A stretch of 26,366 bases of DNA from a virus: the IMG/VR virus record IMGVR_UViG_3300029309_000300, positions 1 through 26,366 of that record. The stretch is one strand, 5' to 3'. Position numbers and translations under genes: made by a program. The notes under the pieces are model-generated. The model did not search any database and was not told where the DNA came from. It saw only the letters and a list, made by a program, of their open reading frames with translations. How positions within the stretch are numbered: position 1 is the stretch's first letter; each line of letters starts with the position of its first letter. This document shows positions 15,153-22,529 of this stretch, piece by piece.

Positions 15153-17601
15153 TTTGTATTATCTGATTTATAATTTCTTCTGGAGATCCACCTTCCTCGG
15201 CTTCTTGCGCCAACTCACCTCTTTCTCCTTGTCTCTGAGAAACCAATTTGCTTTGCTCTACGGCCTGTTTTTTGACTCTATCGTCCTTTCTGTCTTCCTT
15301 GAGAACCTCCAGCTTTTCACGGAACTCCTGCTCCTCAGTTCTAAATCCTAAGCTGGCCTGAGCTCTGATCATCTCTATCTCCTTTCTGTGCTCGTGCTTC
15401 AACGTCTCCATTTGCGCTTCTAGCTGAGCCTTCATCTGCTCCATCTGACTATCTATCTGCGCTTTGGCTTGCATCTCTTGTACCTTAGCTTGGGACGCCG
15501 CCTGAGCAGACTGCGCTTGAGCCTGAGCCTGGGCCTGAACGTTTTGCTGAGCCATCTGCTGGTTCGTGGCTATTCTTTTTTTACGCCTTATTACTAGAAG
15601 CCTTTCTGCTTGGTTTATGTCTTTTAGCTGTCGAATGGCTATGGCGTCCTCTATGTCAAGCTCTTTTTGAGACAGAGAAACCTGTATGTTCTGCTCTAGA
15701 TACTGCTTCTCTACATCCTCCATCTCTTTCACTACCTGAACCCCAAAGTTGTACATAGACAGCCTATTAAAAGTGTTCAGTATACCAATGTTTTCTTTTC
15801 CTATGGCGTTTTCGTAAGCCCTATACAGTATGCTTTCTCTAGGTATTACCTGAAGACACTTTACTATGTCTGCGCAAACCTTTTTAAACAACACCATAGA
15901 GGAGTTGGTAATGTCGTATATGGCGTTGTTTCCAGCCGCTATGGCCTGTTGTCTAACTCCAACTAGTTGCTCACCTTTAGGAGTAGTCCCGTCCATGGCC
16001 TCGTTAATTCCCGTGGCGTCTCGGATCATTCTCAGGTAGTGATTGTACAGGGCTATAAACTCGTTGATGTTCCGTACACTATTGCCGATTTCCCTGATGG
16101 GAGGGTTCTGGAACCCGCCTTCGGGATTTTTGCTGCGGTAGTAGAAGACACCCGTTTGTTCGTAGATGTCATGAAGTTCGAGTGGCTGTAGCTCCCCGCC
16201 TTTTCCGAGCTGAACATTCTCCAAACCCTCGATATCAATGATAATACCATCTGGCTTAGCTTTTGCTATAGCTTGCTGGATCTTTAGGTGGGTAAGCTGA
16301 AGCTGGTCTGCAAACCCAACACACCCATCTACCATAGATTTGGGCATCATAGATTCCAGGTTTGTCGCTACCACAGAGTAAGACAAATTCGCCCTTGAAA
16401 TATCGTGCATGTTTTTGGGCATGTTGGTCTTTAACCCGTAGTTAAAAATCATATCACACCCAACTATATAGCTTCCCCCGTATACAGTTGCGTTTTCTAT
16501 TTTATGTACGTCTCTTTTATACACTGAGTTGCTGGGCTCCTTGTAGCTCTCCCCCTTGAAGTAAAAGCCCACGTTTCCATACTTGCTTTCCTTGCTTTCA
16601 AATACCATGCAGTCCACAGACTTGAACTCAAACTCCATGACCTCAACCATGTACTCGTCATACCCGAACTTGTATTTGCCCATGTAGTCGTCATACATAG
16701 ACTGACCAAGCTTTCCAGTGTCGTAGTTGTACTTCTTTGCAGCCTTTTCTGCAATCTTCTGATACTGCTCCTCACTAAATTGATCGCCAGCCATTCTCTT
16801 GAGTTCCTGTATAGAAACTCTTTTTACGTGACCAGCATAGACTATATCAGAAAAGTTTGGGTCTTCAGTATAGCTGTGTATAAACTTAGCTGGGTCTACA
16901 TATTCCGTTGTAATACCGTAGCTTGGGTCATTAGATCTTTTTACTACAGACATGCCAAGTACGGCGAGGTCATTAACGCATCTTCTGTACGTGTTGTCAC
17001 TGAAGTCATTCCACTTCAGTGTCATGTTTGTAGCTATCTGAGCGGCAATTTCGGAGCTAGACTTAATGTTGTTCCCCATGAAGATTTCAGCCTCCTCAAG
17101 GGTTTCTGGTATACTTTCAGTGTCTGCTATTTGAACCCCAGTTTTTTTCTGCGCCTCTATAAGCTTTTCTCTGTTTCTTATTGTCGCCTCAAGCTTTCTC
17201 CTCTGCATGTCTTTTTCATTTGAAGACAAAGGATCTACAGCCTCAAGGTTTGGATAAGGATCAGAAGAAAGTATTTTGTTTACTACAATCCGAACAAACT
17301 TAGGTAGTATCGGGACGGGCGTAAAGTCGAGATTCAAAAAGCTTCCGTCGCCATTGTTTGGGTCAAGGCTAGTAAGAAGTTGCCTGTATATTGTAGTGTC
17401 TTGGGTTCCATTAGCGTACTTTCTATTTCTCTCGAAAGTTTTTACGCGCTTTTTCATAAGGGAACCGTCCCTTTCGGTGCTACCCCATTGGTTTGAGATA
17501 GCTCTAGCATACCTTAACCCATACTCCCTCCCCTCTTTTACGGACCTAGGGGCCAGGGGGTCTGGAAAGTTTATACTGTTTTTGCCCTGCTTTCCGTACA
17601 T
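15139..17601 (-). CDS. Portal protein
   Basis: An 820-residue protein encoded right after the large terminase. The N-terminal third has the portal-type segment FLNLDFTPVPILPKFVRIVVNKIL (about residues 88-111) and the second domain includes 'NDLAVLGMSVVKRSNDPSYGITTEYVDPAKFI', both reminiscent of crAss-like and other large Bacteroidota phage portals. The C-terminal 140 residues form a long Gln/Ala/Glu-rich coiled coil (about 681-775, AQAQAQAQSAQAASQ... to KLEVLKEDRKDDR), an extended tail known in some such portals. The portal forms the dodecameric DNA gate at one capsid vertex and docks the terminase. The start is preceded by the TATATTTGC box 6 nt upstream. Its length is long for the family, and the coiled coil explains that. 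Confidence 0.88.
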   Translation of the reverse strand: MYGKQGKNSINFPDPLAPRSVKEGREYGLRYARAISNQWGSTERDGSLMKKRVKTFERNRKYANGTQDTTIYRQLLTSLDPNNGDGSFLNLDFTPVPILPKFVRIVVNKILSSDPYPNLEAVDPLSSNEKDMQRRKLEATIRNREKLIEAQKKTGVQIADTESIPETLEEAEIFMGNNIKSSSEIAAQIATNMTLKWNDFSDNTYRRCVNDLAVLGMSVVKRSNDPSYGITTEYVDPAKFIHSYTEDPNFSDIVYAGHVKRVSIQELKRMAGDQFSEEQYQKIAEKAAKKYNYDTGKLGQSMYDDYMGKYKFGYDEYMVEVMEFEFKSVDCMVFESKESKYGNVGFYFKGESYKEPSNSVYKRDVHKIENATVYGGSYIVGCDMIFNYGLKTNMPKNMHDISRANLSYSVVATNLESMMPKSMVDGCVGFADQLQLTHLKIQQAIAKAKPDGIIIDIEGLENVQLGKGGELQPLELHDIYEQTGVFYYRSKNPEGGFQNPPIREIGNSVRNINEFIALYNHYLRMIRDATGINEAMDGTTPKGEQLVGVRQQAIAAGNNAIYDITNSSMVLFKKVCADIVKCLQVIPRESILYRAYENAIGKENIGILNTFNRLSMYNFGVQVVKEMEDVEKQYLEQNIQVSLSQKELDIEDAIAIRQLKDINQAERLLVIRRKKRIATNQQMAQQNVQAQAQAQAQSAQAASQAKVQEMQAKAQIDSQMEQMKAQLEAQMETLKHEHRKEIEMIRAQASLGFRTEEQEFREKLEVLKEDRKDDRVKKQAVEQSKLVSQRQGERGELAQEAEEGGSPEEIINQIIQNGAG

Positions 17602-17607
17602 CTAGTG

Positions 17608-17616
17608 GCAAATATA
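17608..17616 (-). promoter_or_regulatory. Bacteroidota-type -7 box (TATATTTGC) before portal
   Basis: Read leftward, TATATTTGC ends 6 nt before the portal ATG at 17601, with a preceding GTTTGC. It lies in the 21-bp gap after the terminase stop, so portal and the downstream fibre genes may have their own promoter. Confidence 0.5.
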
Positions 17617-17622
17617 GCAAAC

Positions 17623-19734
17623 TTAGCGGTGCCACTCTTTTACTTTATTCTTCCTGAAGAACACCTTATCGCTTAAATCTGATTTAGGCTTTTTCTGAAC
17701 TCCTTTCTGGGCCCCAAGCAACGCCAGCCCTGAGCTAATAGTCAGGTCGTACTTAGTTCTATTGCTAATTTTATACCCTATCCAATCCTCTAAAGTATCG
17801 TTAAAATACATATTGCCAAAATCTGCGGTCTCAGCCTTGACTCCAACGTGATTATGAATATAGGTTTCTATAGCGTGTGCGTGAGCCTGGATAACATCTT
17901 GAGAGTTAGATGGGATCCCTTTAGTTTTTACATTTACCTTGGAGTTTGATGTTTTCAAGTGATCTGGCCTGTTCATAACATAACCATCGTAACCCCTTGA
18001 CTCAAAGTACCTTACTATTCCGTATTTGTTATTCTCAATTAACAGAGGGAAACCATAATAAAAAGCGGCCATAAGCACGTCTTCATAGAATACGCTGGCT
18101 AGATCTGGCCGAGAGGCATACTCCAAAACAAACATGTTGCTCGGAACCTGATCGTTCATATTGAACTTGTTATACAGGTGCATAGCCCCCTTAGACCCCC
18201 TTCCGTCTACAGTCTCGTCAAGGTCGTAAGAGTCTACGCCTCCAACCCCATACTGAGCGTTTGGAGGTACTCTTTTGCCTCTACTGTCTGCAGTTTTATT
18301 CCGCATCTCTGCAGGGGGCTGCCAAGCTATTCGGAACCTACCTCTAGCGTCTGGGGAGAAAATAACCTCTTTGTCTTTCTCCTTCCACATAAAGTTTCCC
18401 CTCACCACAGGATTCGGGTACAGATTGTTATTCCAATCTATTTGCTGGTATATTTTACCAATATTAAATATGCTCCCTTCGATACTGTCTCGGAATGCTT
18501 CGTCCTCTGTCAGAGGAAACTGACGAATAATCTCATTGAGCTCTGAGGGATCATGCTTTAGGCTGTCCCTTTCGTTCTTCAGGTAGGTTTTACTCCCCTG
18601 GTCTATGGGTTCTTCGTCAATGCCCTCTATTGGGCTAGAGGGATCATCCACAACAGGGTTCCCGTACCTATCAAAAAACCCTTCAAGAGCATGACTAGCA
18701 GGGATAAAAATACGGTATAAGCCGCTTCTGGTTCTTCCGTTTGCGTTTCTTTCGAGCGGATCTGAATCCTCCCATAGGTTTTTGTATTCTTCACCCCCCT
18801 TGTCCATTGGGTTTACGGTAGAGCCAACCAGGGCCTTACCTACTATCTTCTTACCAACGATGAGACAAGTTCTCTCAATCCGCCAGGCTTCTTTAATGTC
18901 GACTGGCTTTTCCCACTTACCTGCCTCGTCGAGGTAGAGGATGTGGAGTTTTTCTCCGTCGTATGCGTTGTTGGTGGTGTTTTTCCAGTTGACGATGGTA
19001 TTGAGGGCATCACCCTTCTGTGACGTCTTATTCTTCTTGGTGATTCGTTTTGATGGTTCCCGAAAAGCGAGTTCCATACGTGGGTTCGTCGTTCCATCCT
19101 GTATAGGCTTAAAGAAGAATGGGTAGCTCCGAAACATCGGGATTACCTTCTTCATGAATATATTCTCCTGGGCGTCTTTACCAGTCTTGGACTGGATTCC
19201 GAGGAGCTTGTCTTTTACTTGCGTAGCTTCGTCAACAAGTACAGCGGCACAGATATTAGTATAGCCAGAACGGCGACACTTAGTATATAGCTGACCGATA
19301 CAACGGGGATCGATTTCACACGCAGCCATGTGAAGAAAGATCTCACGTTGGAACGCAAGGTACGAAGGATATCCGACATCAATTTTCGACCATTGAAGAA
19401 ACATGTAGTGTCTGCCTGTAATATACGTAGGCACACCATTATTGTAAAACCAAACACCGTTACGCCTCCGCTCAAACTCTTGCTCGATGTAAGGAGAAAA
19501 GGAACGTCGAAACTCGGCAGGTTTCTCGAACCACTCATCCATACTTCTAACCCTCGACAGTTCTTTTGGCATTGGGGTGCGACTCCACATTTGCATCGCC
19601 TTAGGTCTGTCGTGGAAGAGGATGTCTTTTTTTGCTGGCTTTTTCGGAAGAACAATGTCAAGGTCGTGGATCTGTATGACCTCTCCTTTTTTACCTCCGC
19701 TGTCCAGCCAAATAGCGCCATCTATTTCAATCAT
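17623..19734 (-). CDS. terL: Terminase large subunit (ATPase/nuclease)
   Basis: A 703-residue DNA-packaging motor. The ATPase part has CRRSGYTN (about 153-160, Walker A variant of the K/R-x-x-G-F/Y-S/T type), the Walker B LYLDEAG (about 266-272) and coupling motif GSTVNP (304-309). The C-terminal nuclease has acidic residues at GVDSYD (Asp501), LEYASR (Glu538) and KYDLTISSGLALLG (Asp663), as in RNase H-fold terminases. Length and the 'YITGRHYMFLQW' segment (about 104-115) recall the large terminases of crAss-like phages. The chosen ATG at 19734 overlaps the stop of the oxygenase gene as ATGA, whereas a longer reading at 19758 would need a TTG start. An AGGAGG lies 12 nt upstream of this ATG. 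The assignment is firm. Confidence 0.93.
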   Translation of the reverse strand: MIEIDGAIWLDSGGKKGEVIQIHDLDIVLPKKPAKKDILFHDRPKAMQMWSRTPMPKELSRVRSMDEWFEKPAEFRRSFSPYIEQEFERRRNGVWFYNNGVPTYITGRHYMFLQWSKIDVGYPSYLAFQREIFLHMAACEIDPRCIGQLYTKCRRSGYTNICAAVLVDEATQVKDKLLGIQSKTGKDAQENIFMKKVIPMFRSYPFFFKPIQDGTTNPRMELAFREPSKRITKKNKTSQKGDALNTIVNWKNTTNNAYDGEKLHILYLDEAGKWEKPVDIKEAWRIERTCLIVGKKIVGKALVGSTVNPMDKGGEEYKNLWEDSDPLERNANGRTRSGLYRIFIPASHALEGFFDRYGNPVVDDPSSPIEGIDEEPIDQGSKTYLKNERDSLKHDPSELNEIIRQFPLTEDEAFRDSIEGSIFNIGKIYQQIDWNNNLYPNPVVRGNFMWKEKDKEVIFSPDARGRFRIAWQPPAEMRNKTADSRGKRVPPNAQYGVGGVDSYDLDETVDGRGSKGAMHLYNKFNMNDQVPSNMFVLEYASRPDLASVFYEDVLMAAFYYGFPLLIENNKYGIVRYFESRGYDGYVMNRPDHLKTSNSKVNVKTKGIPSNSQDVIQAHAHAIETYIHNHVGVKAETADFGNMYFNDTLEDWIGYKISNRTKYDLTISSGLALLGAQKGVQKKPKSDLSDKVFFRKNKVKEWHR

Positions 19735-20348
19735 CTGAAATGGCTTCCTCCTACCCAAAGAACCAAGGACTTTCTAACGCCCGATGTTACGGGGGTTACT
19801 CTATGCATCATGTAGCTGGGAAACAAGACCCCCACACCCTTACCTCTTGGGCAAACCCTTGTGTTGCTTAACTTTCCATCTCCGTTGCTTCCAGTGCAAA
19901 TCATTAATTCACCGCCCTCGTATTCGTCTGCGTCAGACATTTGTATCGTAATAGAAACTTTTCTTTTAGAAGGGAGAGCTCCAACCCCTAAGTCTTGATG
20001 CCAGTCATAATGACCGTTTTCTGATGCGTAGTATTCAGTGTACTGTATTTGCTCCAGGCAGGAACTTAAATCAAACCTCCATAAAGCTTTATTGGCTTCC
20101 ACTGAAAGGTTCATTAATCTTTCGTAGAGCCAGGTAAATTTAGGGTCGTTATTAGGAATCCACTTTATCATGGAAGACCTGATTCCCCCTCCGTCTTTAC
20201 TGCCTATTGTATTTGCTCTTTTTGATTCTGGAAGACTTCCAACTAAGCCCAAAACCTTTTCAACTTCTTCTGTCGTCAACCCTGACTTATACCAGTAGTA
20301 CTGCTGAGGTTCGTTTTCAGGGGCGTTATATATAAAACTCTTTCTCAT
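19731..20348 (-). CDS. 2-oxoglutarate/Fe(II)-dependent oxygenase (prolyl-hydroxylase-like)
   Basis: A 205-residue double-stranded beta-helix oxygenase. The iron-binding triad is HQD (His117, Asp119) and His182 in YMMHRVTPV, with Arg192 (GVRKSLVLWVGG) placed to hold 2-oxoglutarate. The motif EYEGGELMI (about 142-150) and the C-terminal SLVLWVGG are typical of P4H/PKHD-type hydroxylases, found in several marine phages. These enzymes hydroxylate proline, lysine or other residues (or nucleobases or small molecules) using O2 and 2-oxoglutarate. The gene is translationally coupled to terminase (ATGA). The substrate is not shown. Two large collagen-like proteins rich in Gly-X-Pro are encoded downstream, so they are candidates (see findings). 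The enzyme class is reliable; the target is inference. Confidence 0.9.
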   Translation of the reverse strand: MRKSFIYNAPENEPQQYYWYKSGLTTEEVEKVLGLVGSLPESKRANTIGSKDGGGIRSSMIKWIPNNDPKFTWLYERLMNLSVEANKALWRFDLSSCLEQIQYTEYYASENGHYDWHQDLGVGALPSKRKVSITIQMSDADEYEGGELMICTGSNGDGKLSNTRVCPRGKGVGVLFPSYMMHRVTPVTSGVRKSLVLWVGGSHFR

Positions 20349-20353
20349 TTTAT

Positions 20354-21646
20354 TTATCTAAATATCTGTACTGACCCCTGGATAGATAAGTTTCTGCCCC
20401 CGTAGGTTTTAGCTTTTATAATCCACGCATATACCCCGTCAGGAGCATAGTAGCTACCATAGCCTCCATCCCATACCTCCTCTGGATCGTCGGAGTGAAA
20501 TATTACATCTCCCCACCTATTGTATATGCTCATCTCCCATCTTTTCCAGCATGTTGGGTCGTCTTGCTCAGCATAAAACGCATCGTTGATACCGTCATTG
20601 TTTGGGGTGAATACGTTCGGTACGAAAACAATCATTTCCTCGCACTCATCAAACCCTGGCTGTTCATCACACGGAAGGCCTGTATCGCAATCCAGCCATA
20701 GCTCTTGCACTATGTACTCCTGAACCGTGTCTGTAATGTATACTTCTGTCGTATCATACACATAGTCAGTTACATACAGGGTGTCGGTAAAGTAATACTC
20801 TATAATCTCTGGGGGAAGCTGCTGATATACAGTATCATACTCAGTTACATAAAGCGTGTCAGTAATGTACACGTATGTAGTGTCGTAGAAGTACCAGTTT
20901 ATTGGGATGGGGATGGTATCGTTGATCACTACAGTGTCAACTTCCACGATCACAATGGTGTCTGGCGGAAGCTCTACATATACAGTATCTATTATGACTT
21001 CTGGTATCGGGTCGCCACAGGGGCCTACTACAACCCAGTTGTCTAGGAAGTTTTCGTCGTCATAAACCCCAGAGCCCCAGCTTGAACCGTCGCCGTTGGC
21101 GCCTACCTCAGCCCAACCACCGTCTTCAGCATACATGGTAGGACCATAGCTAATTTGCCATATTACCGATTGTATGCTCAAGCCAAGGCTCAGCCAGTGC
21201 TGTATGCACCCCTCTAGATTGCAATACAGTTGATTTGCATAAGGTCCGTCTATGCAATCACTTTGATACTGATTGTATATAGGGAATACAACAGTGTCCC
21301 CAGTGTAGTACGGAGGATCTATGGATTCATCATAAAGGTTTGTCCAGTTAGTAATCAGTTCTGTGCTAGTTGCGGAATACACCCACCCAGGATGATTAGC
21401 CTCTGGAGAAAGAGAAAAACCAGACGGAAAGTCCCATGCCTCATTAATTGCATTACAGCTTTCGTCTAAAGCTTGAAATCCAAACTGCATTTCTGAAATG
21501 CCGTCTGGTGAAGCTTCTCCTCCACAGTTTTCAGTGTTGTTGAAAGCAACTGTAATATACCCATAGTTTAGGTCTACATCTAAAATCTCTAGATCACACT
21601 GTGCAGAGCACAGCAAAGGGAACATAAAAGGTATAATCCACTTCAT
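20354..21646 (-). CDS. Secreted protein with T9SS type B (CHU_C) sorting domain
   Basis: A 430-residue protein with an N-terminal signal peptide (MKWIIPFMFPLLCSA, predicted cleavage before Gln16). Residues 17-215 form a Cys-containing globular region with many aromatics. A linker (about 216-312) repeats a DTxYVTxYDTVY-type unit many times. The C-terminus (about 338-430) has the features of T9SS type B sorting domains: VPNVFTPNNDGIND (342-355), IYNRWGDVIF (374-383), WDGG and PDGVYAWIIKAK (392-413), and a final GSVQIFR. Such domains direct proteins through the type IX secretion system of Bacteroidota. The protein is therefore likely to leave the host cell or be attached to its surface. Its start overlaps the stop of the small gene upstream (ATGA). 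Why a phage carries it is unknown; it could modify or block the cell surface, or have been picked up from a host. Confidence 0.9.
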   Translation of the reverse strand: MKWIIPFMFPLLCSAQCDLEILDVDLNYGYITVAFNNTENCGGEASPDGISEMQFGFQALDESCNAINEAWDFPSGFSLSPEANHPGWVYSATSTELITNWTNLYDESIDPPYYTGDTVVFPIYNQYQSDCIDGPYANQLYCNLEGCIQHWLSLGLSIQSVIWQISYGPTMYAEDGGWAEVGANGDGSSWGSGVYDDENFLDNWVVVGPCGDPIPEVIIDTVYVELPPDTIVIVEVDTVVINDTIPIPINWYFYDTTYVYITDTLYVTEYDTVYQQLPPEIIEYYFTDTLYVTDYVYDTTEVYITDTVQEYIVQELWLDCDTGLPCDEQPGFDECEEMIVFVPNVFTPNNDGINDAFYAEQDDPTCWKRWEMSIYNRWGDVIFHSDDPEEVWDGGYGSYYAPDGVYAWIIKAKTYGGRNLSIQGSVQIFR

Positions 21647-21774
21647 CTTCCTTGTCCTCTATACGCCTTAGCGTAATTTTTAGATGCCTTGTGCTTTGAC
21701 GTCTTCGTCTTGGCGTGGACTCCAGGTCTGTTGACCTTATTTTTTTGCCTGTAAGTATCTACTTGTTTTGCCAT
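21643..21774 (-). CDS. 43-aa basic protein (HAKTKTSKHK...YRGQGR type)
   Basis: A short frame starts at ATG 21774 and encodes MAKQVDTYRQKNKVNRPGV followed by HAKTKTSKHKASKNYAKAYRGQGR (43 aa). It is very basic (Lys, Arg, His), with a conserved-looking RPGVHAK...SKNYxKxYRGQGR pattern that I recall from small proteins of marine phages and Bacteroidota. It sits 12 nt past the end of the tRNA gene and overlaps the T9SS protein's start (ATGA), so the two are probably translated together. It is likely to bind nucleic acid, but no function is known to me. It is easily missed because of its size. Confidence 0.75.
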   Translation of the reverse strand: MAKQVDTYRQKNKVNRPGVHAKTKTSKHKASKNYAKAYRGQGR

Positions 21775-21786
21775 TGTATTTAATTG

Positions 21787-21860
21787 TTGGGGCGGAGGGG
21801 CTCGAACCCTCGACTTCCTGCGTATAAGACAGACGCTCTAACCAACTGAACTACGCCCCA
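21787..21860 (-). tRNA. tRNA-Ile (anticodon UAU)
   Basis: A 74-nt cloverleaf on the minus strand: acceptor stem TGGGGCG/CGCCCCA, D stem GTTC/GAGC, anticodon stem TCTGT/GCAGG with loop CTTATAC (anticodon TAT), and T stem GAGGG/CCCTC with loop TTCGAGC. Discriminator base is A; CCA is not encoded. The first pair is U1-A72, which is uncommon. Anticodon UAU reads AUA, normally decoded in bacteria by a lysidine-modified CAU tRNA. The tRNA lies in the leftward gene block between two small basic genes. AUA codons are common in the phage genes nearby. Confidence 0.88.
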
Positions 21861-21903
21861 GTTTGATTTGCCCCGTTTACGTAGGGGGCCGTCGTGTCGA
21901 AAT

Positions 21904-22122
21904 TTATTTGCTGGCTCTTTTTTTCGGCCTATTGTTAGCTCTGTTTATTGACTGCTTCAGAAATCTACGAATGCGTCCAGACTCGTGAGCGGCGTCCATG
22001 CCATCACCGTTACCATACGTCCCTTTTTTACGGTTGTACTTATTGAGACCTGCACGGTATTTTTTGGCCGCTTCGGTTTTGCCGTACTTTCCATATTCTT
22101 TTTTATAGTCTCTAGCTTTCAT
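21904..22122 (-). CDS. Small basic protein, DNA-binding or HNH-like candidate
   Basis: A 72-residue protein from ATG 22122: MKARDYKKEYGKYGKTEAAK..., basic throughout, with KYRAGLNKYNRKKGTYGNGDG followed by MDAAHESGRIRRF. The pattern resembles a family of small phage proteins with a basic N-terminus and an 'xDHKxG'-type end, some related to HNH nucleases; here the H (DAAHESG) is present but the second half of an HNH fold is not obvious. A longer reading from GTG 22209 (101 aa) is possible because it overlaps the upstream stop as GTGA. I prefer ATG 22122 because the extra N-terminus looks unlike a protein (Thr-rich), and another frame there looks more coding (see the feature at 22112-22207). 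Function unproven. Confidence 0.65.
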   Translation of the reverse strand: MKARDYKKEYGKYGKTEAAKKYRAGLNKYNRKKGTYGNGDGMDAAHESGRIRRFLKQSINRANNRPKKRASK

Positions 22123-22207
22123 ACTCTCCGTTCCACTCCTCGTTAAAGTAGATGTGGTTGTTGTGCGAAGATACCCATTTATAATCTCCCCTTCTAAAGG
22201 TGTGATC
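22112..22207 (-). other. Orphan coding-like frame (31 codons), possible +1 frameshift extension
   Basis: Directly after the TGA stop (22206-22208) of the upstream gene, a +1-shifted frame reads DHTFRRGDYKWVSSHNNHIY... to a TAG at 22112-22114. The 31 residues have the composition of a real protein segment (Trp, Tyr, Asn, His, Phe, Glu), and no usable start codon lies between the stop and this stretch. It could be a +1 programmed frameshift product (AAG TGA T to AAG, skip T, GAT), a small gene with a rare start (an in-frame TTG lies upstream), or a sequencing indel. The real status is uncertain. Confidence 0.35.
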
Positions 22208-22529
22208 ACTTGCTGAACTTCTCGGCAAATCCGCCTGAGTAGTCTTTGTCTTCTTTGACTTCTCCATTTTCTTGTAGCTCTTTAACCATAATTTCTAGCG
22301 ACTGCCGCTCCCGAAGAAGTTCCTTGCAGTCTACTGCGGTCTGCTTAACTGATTGAAGCTCTGCTTTCCTAGCGCTGCCATTGACTTCCTGATCGACAGG
22401 CTTTTTTACCTCTTCGATCATATTGTCTATAGCGATTGACATTGCGTCCATCAGCCTTGTAGCTGCGCTTAGCGTACTAAACTTTGTAGAGGAGTTCTGT
22501 GACCGCGACCCTGTAGTATTCCGTCCCAT
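22206..22529 (-). CDS. Helical protein after co-chaperonin
   Basis: A 107-residue protein if read from ATG 22529: Ser/Thr-rich N-terminus, then a predicted helix STLSAATRLMDAMSIAIDNMIEEVKK and a second charged helix (KAELQSVKQTAVDCKELLRERQSLEIMVKELQ), ending GGFAEKFSK. No domain is recognised; the long helices suggest a coiled-coil adaptor or oligomerisation protein. The start is ambiguous. ATG 22529 overlaps the GroES-like gene by 53 bp, while ATG 22451 would follow it after 25 bp. A longer frame from 22628 would overlap the co-chaperonin even more and is unlikely. Its end is followed by the coding-like +1 frame described at 22112-22207. Confidence 0.6.
   Translation of the reverse strand: MGRNTTGSRSQNSSTKFSTLSAATRLMDAMSIAIDNMIEEVKKPVDQEVNGSARKAELQSVKQTAVDCKELLRERQSLEIMVKELQENGEVKEDKDYSGGFAEKFSK

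Noticed and set aside
17623-19758. Longer terminase frame starting at 19758
   Set aside because: The codon there is TTG and would overlap the oxygenase gene by 28 bp. The ATG at 19734 gives an ATGA junction like many others in the window.
21870-21890. GCCCC...GGGGC stem before the tRNA as a terminator
   Set aside because: The stem is only 5 bp with a 10-nt loop and there is no T-run in the leftward direction. It could be weak, but I cannot support it as a terminator.
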